Source: JAFAYN01 sp963733105 (GTDB lineage Bacteria; Gemmatimonadota; Gemmatimonadetes; Longimicrobiales; Longimicrobiaceae). From it: a stretch of DNA of 64,000 nt. The first letter of the stretch is position 1, and the number at the start of each line of letters is the position of its first letter. The stretch is taken from assembly GCA_963733105.1 (NCBI GenBank), contig CAVTCB010000018.1, positions 868,001 through 932,000 on the forward strand, given 5' to 3'. Under the pieces are notes generated by a model. The model made no database searches and was not told the DNA's origin. It worked only from the letters and a program-made list of their open reading frames with translations. Below, piece after piece: positions 1-8,583 of the stretch. The position numbers and the translations under genes are program-made.

Positions 1-1
1 G

Positions 2-976
2 AGAAACCGCCGGGTCCTGGTGACCGGCGGATCGGGTTTTCTCGGCTCGCACGTCGTCGAACGGCTCCACTCCCTCGGCTGTGAAGAGGTGTTCGTCCCC
101 CGGCGCAGGCGCTACGACCTCACCGAGCAGGAGGCCGTCCAGCGCCTGTACCGCGACGCGCGCCCCGACCTCGTGCTGCACCTGGCGGCCGAGGTGGGCG
201 GGATCGGCGCGAACCGGGACAACCCGGGGCGGTTCTTCTACGCCAACATGATGATGGGCGTGCTGATGATCGAGGAGGCACGCCGCGCCGGGGTCGACAA
301 GTTCGTGCAGGTGGGGACCATCTGCGCCTACCCCAAGCACACCCCCGTCCCGTTCCGCGAGGAGGACCTCTGGAGCGGGTACCCGGAGGAGACCAACGCC
401 CCGTACGGGATCGCCAAGAAGTCGCTCCTGGTGCAGCTCCAGGCGTACCGCGACCAGTACGGCTTCAACGGCGTCTACCTCCTCCCGGTGAACCTGTACG
501 GCCCCCGCGACAACTTCGACCCGGCGAGCAGCCACGTCATCCCCGCGCTCATCCGGAAGATGGTGGACGCGCAGGAGGCGGGCGCCGAGGAGGTCGTGCT
601 CTGGGGGACGGGGAAGGCTTCGCGCGAGTTCCTGTACGTGGACGACTGCGCCCGGGCCATCCTCCTTGCCGCCGAGCACTACGACGGGGCCGATCCGGTC
701 AACGTCGGCACGGGGATGGAGATCACCATCCGCGACCTCGCCGCGCTGATCGCGGAGACCGTGGGGTTCGAGGGACGGCTGGTGTACGACCCGAGCAAGC
801 CGGACGGGCAGCCGCGGCGCTGCCTGGACACGTCGAGCGCCTTCGAGCGCTTCGGCTTCCGGGCCGAGACCGACTTCCGGAGCGGGCTGGAGGAGACCAT
901 CCGGTGGTACCGCGAGCAGCACGGCGCGGTCCTGGAGGGCGCCGGCGCCCGCTCCATCTCCGGCGCCGCAGACTGA
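2..976 (+). CDS. fcl: GDP-L-fucose synthase-like epimerase/reductase, 5' partial
   Basis: This short-chain dehydrogenase probably converts GDP-4-keto-6-deoxymannose to GDP-L-fucose in the cytosol, supplying fucose or a related deoxysugar to the cluster. The N-terminal Rossmann motif TGGSGFLGSH is visible, followed by GGIGANRDNPGRFFYAN, the VGTICAYP strand and a YGIAKK catalytic Tyr-x3-Lys site, all typical of this subgroup. The frame is open to the window edge, with RNRRVLV before the Rossmann motif, so the true start lies upstream. An internal GTG at 20 is too close to the glycine motif to be the start. The next gene follows after 7 nt. Another GDP- or dTDP-sugar reductase is the main alternative. 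Confidence 0.85.
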   Translation, partial: RNRRVLVTGGSGFLGSHVVERLHSLGCEEVFVPRRRRYDLTEQEAVQRLYRDARPDLVLHLAAEVGGIGANRDNPGRFFYANMMMGVLMIEEARRAGVDKFVQVGTICAYPKHTPVPFREEDLWSGYPEETNAPYGIAKKSLLVQLQAYRDQYGFNGVYLLPVNLYGPRDNFDPASSHVIPALIRKMVDAQEAGAEEVVLWGTGKASREFLYVDDCARAILLAAEHYDGADPVNVGTGMEITIRDLAALIAETVGFEGRLVYDPSKPDGQPRRCLDTSSAFERFGFRAETDFRSGLEETIRWYREQHGAVLEGAGARSISGAAD

Positions 977-983
977 GCCCACG

Positions 984-2546
984 ATGACGCTCCCGCTCCC
1001 GGCGCCGTTGGCCATCCCGTCCGGATACTGGGTCGTGCTCGCCGCCGCCGCACTGGCCGGCGTCCTGGTCACCCCGCTGGTGATCCGGGCGGCGGTCTCT
1101 CTCGGCATCTACGACGCTCCCGGCGGGCGCCGGGTCCACACCACGCCCATCCCCCGCCTCGGCGGAGTGGCGATCTGCGCCGCGACCGCGCTGGGGCTGG
1201 GGCTCTCGCTCTTCCTGGAGGTCACGGGGTGGGGCGACTTCCGCATCGGGGTGGGGCCGGGGAAGACGGAGTTCTTCGTCGGCCTCCTCTGCGGCGGCGC
1301 CATCCTGTTCGTGGCGGGGCTGGTGGACGACCTCCGCCACATTCGCCCGCTCGCGAAGCTGCTGGCGCAGATCCTGGCGGCGGTGGTGATCTACTGGTTC
1401 GGCTTCCGGGTGGAGGGGGTAAGCCTCGCCGGCCGGCCGGAGATCGAGCTGGGGTGGCTGTCGCTCCCCCTGACGGTGCTCTGGGTGGTGGGCGTCACCA
1501 ACGCCTTCAACCTGATCGACGGGCTGGACGGGCTGGCGACGGGGGTGGCGCTGGTGGCGCTGGGGACCACGCTGGCCATGGCGTTCAAGCAGGGGACCAC
1601 CGAGGTGCAGGTGGTGTGCGTGACGCTGATCGGGGCGCTGCTGGGTTTCCTCCGCTACAACTTCAACCCCGCGCGGATCTTCTTGGGCGACTCCGGGAGC
1701 CTGATGGTGGGGTTCATGCTGGCCGCGCTCTCGGTGCACGGGTCGCAGAAGAGCGCCACGGCGGCGCTCGCGCTGGTCCCGCTCTTCGCCCTGGCGCTCC
1801 CGCTCCTGGACACCTCGCTGGCGATGCTCCGCCGCTGGCTCCGCGGCGTGCCGCTCTCGGAGGGGGACGCGCGCCACATCCACCACCAGCTCCTGGCGGC
1901 GGGGCTCACGCACCGCCGCGCGGTCTTCGTTCTGTACGCAGTGGCGCTGGCGGTGGCCATGCTCGGGCTCTCCATCGCGCTGGCGCCGCCCGCGGCGGCG
2001 GTGGTGATCTCGGTGACCGGCGGCGCGGCCTCCGTGCTGATCCTGATGTTCGGGGTCCGCCGCCTCCAGTACCACGAGTTCTCCGAGGCGGGGCAGGTGC
2101 TGGTGTCGGGAGCGCTCCGCGTGCGGCGGGTGATCGGCGACCAGATCCACGCCCGCGACGTGGCGCAGGTGATCCGGCGGGCGGAGACCCTCCAGCAGAT
2201 CGACGCGATCCTGGAGGACAACGCCCCCAACTTCCGCTTCCTCCACATGGAGATCTGCCGGGAGGGCGACGGGGGCCGGAGCCGCTTCAACGCGCACGCC
2301 GCCCGCGCCTGGAAGCTGGACTACCCGGTGAACACCGGGGACGCGGACCACGACCCGTACGTCCTGCGCATCTGGTGCCACCCGGGGGACGGCTTCCGCC
2401 CCTTCGGCGCGGAGCGGGTGGCGCACATCCTGGCTCCCGTGATCGAGGAGCGCCTGGTAGCCGCGGTGGAGGGGAAGCGACCGGTGGTCCGCCTCCGCGC
2501 GGAGATCGCCGCGACTCCCGTGGACCTCCAGCAGGCCGTTCGCTGA
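984..2546 (+). CDS. Undecaprenyl-phosphate sugar-1-phosphate transferase, MraY/WecA/TagO family
   Basis: An integral membrane enzyme that starts glycan synthesis by moving a sugar-1-phosphate (usually GlcNAc-1-P) from a UDP-sugar to undecaprenyl phosphate on the inner face of the cytoplasmic membrane. Family motifs appear in order: VDDLRHIRP near residue 112, NAFNLIDGLDGLA near 172, FNPARIFLGDSGSL near 227 and the His-rich HIHHQL near 297. About ten hydrophobic segments cover residues 10-370. A soluble tail of roughly 140 residues follows that is not part of the core enzyme. At 520 aa the protein is much longer than WecA or TagO (about 350). It is the only polyprenyl-phosphate initiating enzyme visible in the window. 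Confidence 0.9.
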   Translation: MTLPLPAPLAIPSGYWVVLAAAALAGVLVTPLVIRAAVSLGIYDAPGGRRVHTTPIPRLGGVAICAATALGLGLSLFLEVTGWGDFRIGVGPGKTEFFVGLLCGGAILFVAGLVDDLRHIRPLAKLLAQILAAVVIYWFGFRVEGVSLAGRPEIELGWLSLPLTVLWVVGVTNAFNLIDGLDGLATGVALVALGTTLAMAFKQGTTEVQVVCVTLIGALLGFLRYNFNPARIFLGDSGSLMVGFMLAALSVHGSQKSATAALALVPLFALALPLLDTSLAMLRRWLRGVPLSEGDARHIHHQLLAAGLTHRRAVFVLYAVALAVAMLGLSIALAPPAAAVVISVTGGAASVLILMFGVRRLQYHEFSEAGQVLVSGALRVRRVIGDQIHARDVAQVIRRAETLQQIDAILEDNAPNFRFLHMEICREGDGGRSRFNAHAARAWKLDYPVNTGDADHDPYVLRIWCHPGDGFRPFGAERVAHILAPVIEERLVAAVEGKRPVVRLRAEIAATPVDLQQAVR

Positions 2547-2610
2547 CAATTGACCGGACGCGCCGCCCGGGACCCGCTCCCGGGACGGCGCCGTCCGGCT
2601 GAAGGTTTTC

Positions 2611-3507
2611 ATGCCATCAGGTACCGAGTTGCAAGCCGTCCCGGTCTCCGAGACCGTTCCGATTCCGCAGACGCCCCGACACTCCGTCCCGACCCTGGTC
2701 ATCGAGCCCGCGAGCCGCTGGCCGAGGATCGACCTGCGGGAGATGTGGGCGTACCGCGGGCTTTTCTTTTTCCTGGTGTGGCGCGACATCAAGGTGCGCT
2801 ACGCCCAGACCGTGCTGGGCGCCGGGTGGGCGATCCTGCAGCCGCTCCTGACGACGGTGGTGTTCACCGTCATCTTCGGCGTGTTCGCGAAGCTCCCCTC
2901 GGACGGCCTCCCCTACCCGGTGTTCTCGCTGGCGGGGCTGGTCCCCTGGACGTACTTCTCCACCGCGCTGACCGGGGCGAGCAACTCCCTGGTGGCGAGC
3001 ACCAACCTGATCACCAAGGTGTACTTCCCGCGCCTGGTGATCCCGTACGCGCCGGTGCTGGCGGGGCTGGTGGACTTCGCCATCGGGCTCCTGATCCTGG
3101 CCGCGTTCATGGCGTTCTACGGGGTGGTGCCCTCCGCCTCGGCGGTGCTGGTGCTCCCGGTGCTGGTGCTCGCCATGATCGTGACGGCTTCGGGGGTGGG
3201 GTGCTGGCTGGCCGCGCTCAACATCCAGTACCGGGACGTCAAGTACGTCATCCCGTTCCTGGTGCAGGTCTGGATGTACGCTTCCCCGATCGTGTACCCG
3301 ATGTCGATGGTCCCCGAGCGCTACCGCGCGCTCTACGCCCTGAACCCCATGGCGGGGGTGATCGAGGGCTTCCGCGCGGCCCTGCTGGGGACGGACGCGG
3401 TGGCCTGGTCGGACATCGGCGTCTCCCTCCTGGTGGGGCTCGTGTTCTTCGTTTCCGGTGCGCTGTACTTCCGGCGCATGGAGCGGGTCTTCGCGGACGT
3501 CGCCTGA
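2611..3507 (+). CDS. wzm: ABC-2 type polysaccharide exporter permease
   Basis: The membrane half of an ABC transporter that moves a lipid-linked polysaccharide across the inner membrane. The 298 aa match the TagG/Wzm/KpsM family in length. The N-terminal amphipathic start is followed by the conserved VWRDIKVRYAQTVLGAGWAILQP segment and about six hydrophobic helices, and the C-terminal AALLG...W region is typical. The ATPase follows after 13 nt, and the WecA-like enzyme precedes, so this is a classic ABC-dependent glycan pathway. Confidence 0.9.
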   Translation: MPSGTELQAVPVSETVPIPQTPRHSVPTLVIEPASRWPRIDLREMWAYRGLFFFLVWRDIKVRYAQTVLGAGWAILQPLLTTVVFTVIFGVFAKLPSDGLPYPVFSLAGLVPWTYFSTALTGASNSLVASTNLITKVYFPRLVIPYAPVLAGLVDFAIGLLILAAFMAFYGVVPSASAVLVLPVLVLAMIVTASGVGCWLAALNIQYRDVKYVIPFLVQVWMYASPIVYPMSMVPERYRALYALNPMAGVIEGFRAALLGTDAVAWSDIGVSLLVGLVFFVSGALYFRRMERVFADVA

Positions 3508-3520
3508 CCGGGAGCGAGCC

Positions 3521-4852
3521 ATGTCCAACGTAGCCGTCCGGGTCGAGGGGCTCGGGAAGCAGTACCGCATCGGGACCGCCGCGGAGCGCCACCACTCGCT
3601 CCGCGAGGCGCTGGTGCACGCCGCCAAGGCGCCGCTCCGCAACCTCCGCAACCTCCGCGACCTGGGGCGCTTCGACGCCGCGGAGCGCGACGACGTGGTG
3701 TGGGCGCTGCGCGACGTCTCCTTCGAGGTGAAGCACGGGGAGGCGGTCGCCATCGTGGGGCGGAACGGGGCGGGGAAGAGCACCCTGCTCAAGATCCTCT
3801 CGCGCATCACCGACCCGTCCGCCGGCCGGGCGGAGGTGCACGGGCGCGTCGGCTCGCTCCTGGAGGTGGGGACGGGGTTCCACCCGGAGCTGTCGGGGCG
3901 CGAGAACGTCTTCCTGAACGGCTCCATCCTGGGGATGGACCGGGCGTACATCGAGCGCAAGTTCGACGAGATCGTCGAGTTCTCCGGGGTGGGGAAGTAC
4001 GTGGACACCCCGGTGAAGCGCTACTCCAGCGGAATGTACCTCCGCCTGGCCTTCGCGGTGGCCGCGCACCTGGAGCCGGAGATCCTGGTGGTGGACGAGG
4101 TCCTGGCGGTGGGCGACGCGGAGTTCCAGAAGAAGTGCCTGGGGAAGATGGGGGAGGTGGCGCGCGAGGGGCGCACGGTGCTCTTCGTGTCGCACAACAT
4201 GGGCGCCGTGAGCCGCCTCTGCGACACCGGGATCCTCCTGGACCGCGGGAGCGTGAAGTTCCAGGGGCGCTCGGCCGAGGTGGTGTCGCGCTACCTGGCG
4301 GCGGGGAGCGAGGAGGGGTCGCAGTTCCTGGCCACCGACCCCGCGACGGCGCCGGGGAACGGGCGCTTCCGCCTGCGCGCGGTGCGCCTCCTGGACCACG
4401 ACGGCGACGCGGCTTCCACCTTCGACATCCGCTACCCGATCACGGCGGAGATCGAGTACGACCTGGTCCGCCCGATCCGCAACCTGCGGGTGGGGTTCCG
4501 CCTGCTGACCAGCGACGGGACGGTGGTGTTCAGCACCACCGACATGGACGAGGGCCGCTCCCACGACGCCTACCGGACCACCGGGACGTACGTGAGCCGG
4601 GTGGAGATCCCCGGCGGCTTCCTGAACCAGGGCCGCTACAGCATCTCCCTGGGGATCGACGTGCCGATGGTGGAGTCGGTGGTGTTCGTGGACAACATCG
4701 TGTCGTTCTTCGTGGAGCCGACGGGCGGCGTGGTGGGGGCGATCCCCGACAACCGCCTCGGCGTGGTCTGCCCGCTCCTCCCCTGGAGCGTGGAAGCCGT
4801 CGAGACCGAGACCGAGGCCGGCGCCCTGCTGCGGCGCGAGGCCGTTTCCTAG
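3521..4852 (+). CDS. wzt: ABC polysaccharide exporter ATPase with C-terminal glycan-binding domain
   Basis: Energises export of the finished glycan together with the upstream permease. The Walker A motif GRNGAGKST lies near residue 80, the signature YSSGMYLRLAF near 167, Walker B ILVVDEVLAVGD near 188 and the switch His in VSHN just after. Residues from about 270 to 430 form a beta-rich domain resembling the Wzt C-terminal carbohydrate-binding module, which in O9a-type systems recognises the modified chain end. The ATG at 3521 was chosen because it follows GGGAGCGAG and gives a normal N-terminus. An in-frame start at 3458 lies inside wzm. Confidence 0.92.
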   Translation: MSNVAVRVEGLGKQYRIGTAAERHHSLREALVHAAKAPLRNLRNLRDLGRFDAAERDDVVWALRDVSFEVKHGEAVAIVGRNGAGKSTLLKILSRITDPSAGRAEVHGRVGSLLEVGTGFHPELSGRENVFLNGSILGMDRAYIERKFDEIVEFSGVGKYVDTPVKRYSSGMYLRLAFAVAAHLEPEILVVDEVLAVGDAEFQKKCLGKMGEVAREGRTVLFVSHNMGAVSRLCDTGILLDRGSVKFQGRSAEVVSRYLAAGSEEGSQFLATDPATAPGNGRFRLRAVRLLDHDGDAASTFDIRYPITAEIEYDLVRPIRNLRVGFRLLTSDGTVVFSTTDMDEGRSHDAYRTTGTYVSRVEIPGGFLNQGRYSISLGIDVPMVESVVFVDNIVSFFVEPTGGVVGAIPDNRLGVVCPLLPWSVEAVETETEAGALLRREAVS

Positions 4853-4868
4853 AGACCGCGGGGTCGAA

Positions 4869-5687
4869 TTGGCGCAAGGGGTGACGGGCCGGAGCTGTCC
4901 GGCGTGCCTCCGTACGGGCGGGATGACGCTCGCGGAGCCGCTGGACGGCTCGTCGTTTTTCGAGTGCGGTGCGTGCGGGGTCCAGTTCGTGGACCCGCTC
5001 CCGGCGGGCGTCCCGGTGTTCCAGGACTTCACCGACTACGGGCGGATGCTCTTCGGCGACCTGCGCGGCGGCGGGAGCATCGACGAGGCGCTCACGCCCA
5101 ACGAGCGGATCGTCCTGGGGATGCTGAAGAAGGAGCTGTCGCCGGGCGACGCGGTCTTCGACTTCTGCTGCGAGTCGGGGCGCTTCCTGGCGGCGCTCAA
5201 GGCGCACGGCTTCCGCCCGTACGGGGTGGACCCGCTGGAGCGGCCGATCGGGATGCTGAAGGAGGAGGGGTTCCCGGTGGAGACGGGGACGATGGAGGCG
5301 GTCCCGGCCGACTGGCCGCAGCCGAAGGCGGTGGTGATCCTGGAGAGCATGGTGCGCTTCCCGGACCCGGTGCGCGTCTTCGGGGAGATCCGCGCCCGCT
5401 TCCCCGGCGCGACGGTGTACATGACCGTCCCCTCCCCGCGGCAGTCGCTCAAGCTCCCCGACTTCGACCGGCGCCACGCCTACCCGCCGCACCACCTGGT
5501 CCGCTGGACCGTGAAGGGGATGGTGGCGGCGCTGGAGAAGGCGGGGTACCGCGCCACGGGGAGGACCAAGAACGTGGCGGTCAACTGGCCGATCCGACGG
5601 GGGCCGTTCGGGAACACGCTGGCCGTGGTGCTCCGGCTGATGGGGGAGGCGGAGTACTCCCTCCTCGCCGTGGGGCGCCCGGCCTGA
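4869..5687 (+). CDS. Class I SAM-dependent methyltransferase with N-terminal zinc ribbon
   Basis: A 272-residue predicted methyltransferase, probably acting on a sugar or glycan terminus. Cys10, Cys13, Cys33 and Cys36 (CPAC...CGAC) form a zinc ribbon seen in many sugar C- and O-methyltransferases. A degenerate SAM site (VFDFCCESGRF) lies near residue 95, with a YGVDPLE acidic strand after it. The usual GxGxG is replaced by CCESG, so SAM binding is less certain. TTG at 4869 is used as start because it keeps the first Cys pair; GTG at 4881 is an alternative. Its place beside Wzt hints at chain-end capping. Confidence 0.7.
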   Translation: MAQGVTGRSCPACLRTGGMTLAEPLDGSSFFECGACGVQFVDPLPAGVPVFQDFTDYGRMLFGDLRGGGSIDEALTPNERIVLGMLKKELSPGDAVFDFCCESGRFLAALKAHGFRPYGVDPLERPIGMLKEEGFPVETGTMEAVPADWPQPKAVVILESMVRFPDPVRVFGEIRARFPGATVYMTVPSPRQSLKLPDFDRRHAYPPHHLVRWTVKGMVAALEKAGYRATGRTKNVAVNWPIRRGPFGNTLAVVLRLMGEAEYSLLAVGRPA

Positions 5688-5697
5688 CCCCGGCGCC

Positions 5698-7116
5698 ATG
5701 AGCGGGGGGCGGAGCGACCTGCTGGGGCGCGTCCTCGGGGCGGGGCGCGCGGTGCTCCCGTCGGGGCTCAAGGACCGCCTGCGGTGGGTGTACGCGGCGG
5801 TCCCGCAGTCGTGGCGGCTGAGCCCGGAGTACCGCGCGCTGGTGGCGCAGCTCCGCGAGTCGCAGTGGTGGAGCGAGGAGCGCATCCGCGACTTCCAGCT
5901 CGCCCGGCTACGGGAGACCGTGCGGCACGCGGCGGAGCAGGTCCCGGCCTACGCGCGGCGCTTCGCGGAGCACGGGGTGGGGCCGGACGACCTGCGCGCG
6001 CCGGAGGACCTGGCCCGCTTCCCCTTCCTCGCCAAGGAGGACCTGCGCGCGGGCGCGGAGGCGTGGCTGGCCCGCGACGTCCCGCGCGACCGTCTCCAGC
6101 TGGTCACCTCCGGCGGTACGACGGGGACGCCGACGGCGTTCCACCACCTGGCCCAGTACAACGAGCAGGTGACGCGGGCGTTCCGGCTGGCGATGTGGGG
6201 ACGGATCGGCTTCTCCTTCGAGCGGCGCGTCCTGGACCTCACGGCCTCGTTCGGGGAGCCGCTGGGGTACGTCCCGGAGCGGCGCTCGCTCTACCTCTCC
6301 ATCGCCTTCCTGGACCGGCGCCGCTTCCCGGAGTGGATCGACCGGGTGCGGCGGTTCCGGCCGGAGTTCATCCTGGGCCTCCCCTCCACGGCGACGGCGC
6401 TGGCGCAGCTGGTCCGCGAGCACGGGGTGGAGCTCCCGCTCCGCGGGGTGGTGGTGGGCTCGGAGGTGATGTACCCGTGGCAGCGCGCCTACGTGGCGGA
6501 GACGTTCGGGTGCCGGGTGCTGGGGTGGTACGGGATGGGGGAGGGGGCGGGGTTCGCGGCGGGGTGCGAGCACTCGGACGACTACCACTTCTCCCCCGAG
6601 GCCGGGGTGATGGAGCTGGTGGACGCGGAGGGAAGGCCGGTCACGCGCGAGGGGGAGGAGGGGGAGATCGTCCTCACCGGGTTCCACACCCGGGCGACGC
6701 CCTTCATCCGCTACCGCACGGGGGACCGGGGCGTGCGGGGGGCGCGGCGGTGCGACCGCTGCGGGCGCAACTACCCGCTCCTGCGCGAGATCTCGGGGCG
6801 GGTGCAGGAGTTCCTGGTGGCGGGGGACGGGCGACGGGTGCCGAACTCGGCGCTCAACGTCCACTCGGAGCTCTTCGACGAGGTGCGCGCCTACCAGTTC
6901 GCGCAGGCCACGCCGGGACGGGTGGAGCTGCGCGTGGTCCGCGCACCGGGGTACCGCGAGGAGACCACGGGGCGCATCCGCGAGCAGATGCTCCGGCAGC
7001 TCGGCCCGGAGTTCGAGCTGGAGGTGCGCTTCGTGGACGACATCCCGCGCACCTCGCGGGGGAAGCACCGCTTCATCGTGCAGGAGATCGACACCGACGC
7101 CGGCGCGCCGGCCTGA
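5698..7116 (+). CDS. PaaK/CapK-like AMP-forming ligase family protein
   Basis: A 472-aa member of the adenylate-forming superfamily related to phenylacetate-CoA ligase and the capsule-associated CapK group. The P-loop-like SGGTTGTPT motif lies near residue 138, followed by the YGMGEG substrate-side motif near 279 and the YRTGDRG adenylation motif near 340. The C-terminal domain contains the Arg-Gly-Lys region (TSRGKHRF). CapK-like enzymes occur in many polysaccharide clusters without a defined reaction; acyl activation for decorating a sugar is plausible. The neighbouring genes are a methyltransferase and an epimerase. Confidence 0.8.
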   Translation: MSGGRSDLLGRVLGAGRAVLPSGLKDRLRWVYAAVPQSWRLSPEYRALVAQLRESQWWSEERIRDFQLARLRETVRHAAEQVPAYARRFAEHGVGPDDLRAPEDLARFPFLAKEDLRAGAEAWLARDVPRDRLQLVTSGGTTGTPTAFHHLAQYNEQVTRAFRLAMWGRIGFSFERRVLDLTASFGEPLGYVPERRSLYLSIAFLDRRRFPEWIDRVRRFRPEFILGLPSTATALAQLVREHGVELPLRGVVVGSEVMYPWQRAYVAETFGCRVLGWYGMGEGAGFAAGCEHSDDYHFSPEAGVMELVDAEGRPVTREGEEGEIVLTGFHTRATPFIRYRTGDRGVRGARRCDRCGRNYPLLREISGRVQEFLVAGDGRRVPNSALNVHSELFDEVRAYQFAQATPGRVELRVVRAPGYREETTGRIREQMLRQLGPEFELEVRFVDDIPRTSRGKHRFIVQEIDTDAGAPA

Positions 7117-7126
7117 GAGGAACGGG

Positions 7127-8127
7127 ATGAGGGCATTCGTCACCGGGGGGACCGGCTTCGTGGGGAAGCCGTTCGTGCGCAGGCTGCTCGCGGACGGCTG
7201 GGACGTCACGCTCTCCACGCGCAACCGCGCGCACGCGGAGGCGCTGGGCGACGTCCGCGTGGTGGAGGGCGACCTGGCGGACGCGGCGGCGATGGCGCGC
7301 GCGGCCGAGGGGGCGGAGCCCTTCGACGTGGTGTTCCACCTGGGCGCGGCGATGAACTACTTCGGCGACCCGGAGACGCTCCGGGTGGCCAACGTGGAGG
7401 CGACGCGCAACGTGCTGGACCTCGCCATCCGCACGGGGTCGAGGAAGTTCGTGTACGCCAGCAGCATCGAGGCGGTGGGGACGGTGGCGCGAGGTCCCGG
7501 CGCCGCACGACGCGCCGTGCCGCCCGGTGAGCACGTACGGGGCGAGCAAGGTGCTGGCGGAGGGCGTGCATCCGCGAGAAGGCGGCGGGGCGCTTCCCGG
7601 CGGTGATCCTGCGCATCGGGAACGTGTACGGGACGGACCAGTTCAGCTTCCTCTTCGACGTCGCCGACGCGATCCTGACGCGCAACCGGCTCCTGGAGTT
7701 CCTCCCCGTCTACGGGGAGCGCCGGATGCAGCCGGTGCACAACCGCGACGTGACGGAGGGGCTGCTGGCGGCGGCGCGCGCGGAGGTGAAGGGGGTGGAG
7801 ACGGTGACGCTGGCGGGGGAGCACGCGAGCATGGAGGAGATGTTCCGCTGGTCGGCGGAGGCGCTGGGGCGCACGCTCCACCCGCGGAAGCCGGGGCGGG
7901 GGGACGAGATCTTCCTCAAGGTGCGCCACCGCTACCACCGCTACCGCCGCCAGATGGACCTGATCACCTACATCATGGCGGGTCCCGGGAAGCGGGTGCA
8001 CCGCGCCTACGACCTGGAGCACACCTACCGGACCATCGGCTTCCGCCCCTCGGTGCCGCTCCGGCAGGGAATCCACGACTTCCTCGCCTGGACGATCCGG
8101 GAAGGGCACGTCGACCCCGCGGCGTGA
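7127..8127 (+). pseudogene. NAD-dependent epimerase/dehydratase broken by two +1 shifts
   Basis: An extended short-chain dehydrogenase acting on a nucleotide sugar, with an N-terminal VTGGTGFVGKPFV Rossmann motif and STYGASKV active-site region. The frame breaks near 7490 (an extra base after GTG GCG) and again near 7566 (an extra G in GGGCGTGC). Joining the three frames restores a continuous protein of about 333 residues: SSIEAVGTVA, then EVPAPHDAPCRPVSTYGASKV, then CIREKAAGRFPAVILRIGNVYG. Both events are single-base insertions, so sequencing error is at least as likely as a dead gene. Confidence 0.75.
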
Positions 8128-8182
8128 GATTCGTGTGGGGGCAGCCTCCGAGGGCCCCCACCCGGCGGCCTTAGAGCCGCCA

Positions 8183-8205
8183 CCCTCCCCCGTTCCGGGG
8201 GAGGG
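8183..8205. terminator. GC-rich hairpin downstream of the broken epimerase
   Basis: CCCTCCCCC and GGGGGAGGG flank a GTTCC loop, giving a perfect 9-bp stem 56 nt after the preceding stop codon. It has no U tract, so it may be a Rho-dependent end, a 3' RNA-protecting hairpin or simply part of the dispersed repeat family. Confidence 0.4.
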
Positions 8206-8250
8206 GCATGTCCACGCTTCGATTCTCACCGTCCGACGTGTCGTGGCAGG

Positions 8251-8394
8251 CCCCCACCCCCGGCCCCTCCCCCGCAAGCAGGGGAGGGGAGAACGGCAGA
8301 GAACTCGCCGCCGGGAGCGCGGAGCGCGCGGGCGGAGCCCGCCAGTCCGCGAAGGCGGGCTTCGTGCCGTCGTTGCAGCGAATTCATTCGCCCG
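8251..8394 (+). repeat. Composite dispersed repeat, copy 1
   Basis: A GC-rich hairpin module (CCCCACCCCCGGCCCCTCCC ... GGGGAGGGGAGAAC) is followed by a GGAGCGCGGAGCGCG spacer and a 52-nt core at 8343-8394. The core starts CAGTCCGCGAAGGCGG and ends GAATTCATTCGCCCG. The same order recurs in reverse at 22401 and 25882 and in part at 39257 and 56255. Confidence 0.85.
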
Positions 8395-8583
8395 GTGCGG
8401 GGCTCGCCCGGCGGTCGGAAGCCCGGCCCCCCGCCAGGGGGGACACGCCCAAAGGCCGTATCGGTTCCGAAATCGCGTAACCCTGCCGCCCGTTGACACT
8501 TTGCGTTAGTTTTCCCCTGCGTCGCTCCCGAGGTCCGGGGGCGACCGTCGTTTGTGCCTTGCCCCTGAACTGCCGGGAACGAG

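Larger units (their letters stand above)
8128..8583. other. 456-nt intergenic region with hairpins and composite repeat
   Basis: No convincing gene is present. The region holds a 9-bp hairpin at 8183-8205, the GC-rich hairpin module and EcoRI-containing core of a dispersed repeat (8251-8394), and an isolated TTGACA at 8493-8498 without a clear -10 box. A short leader precedes the pyruvyltransferase-family gene. Confidence 0.8.

Noticed and set aside
8493..8498. TTGACA as a promoter for the pyruvyltransferase-family gene
   Set aside because: No reasonable -10 box lies 16-18 nt downstream, so it is not listed as a promoter.
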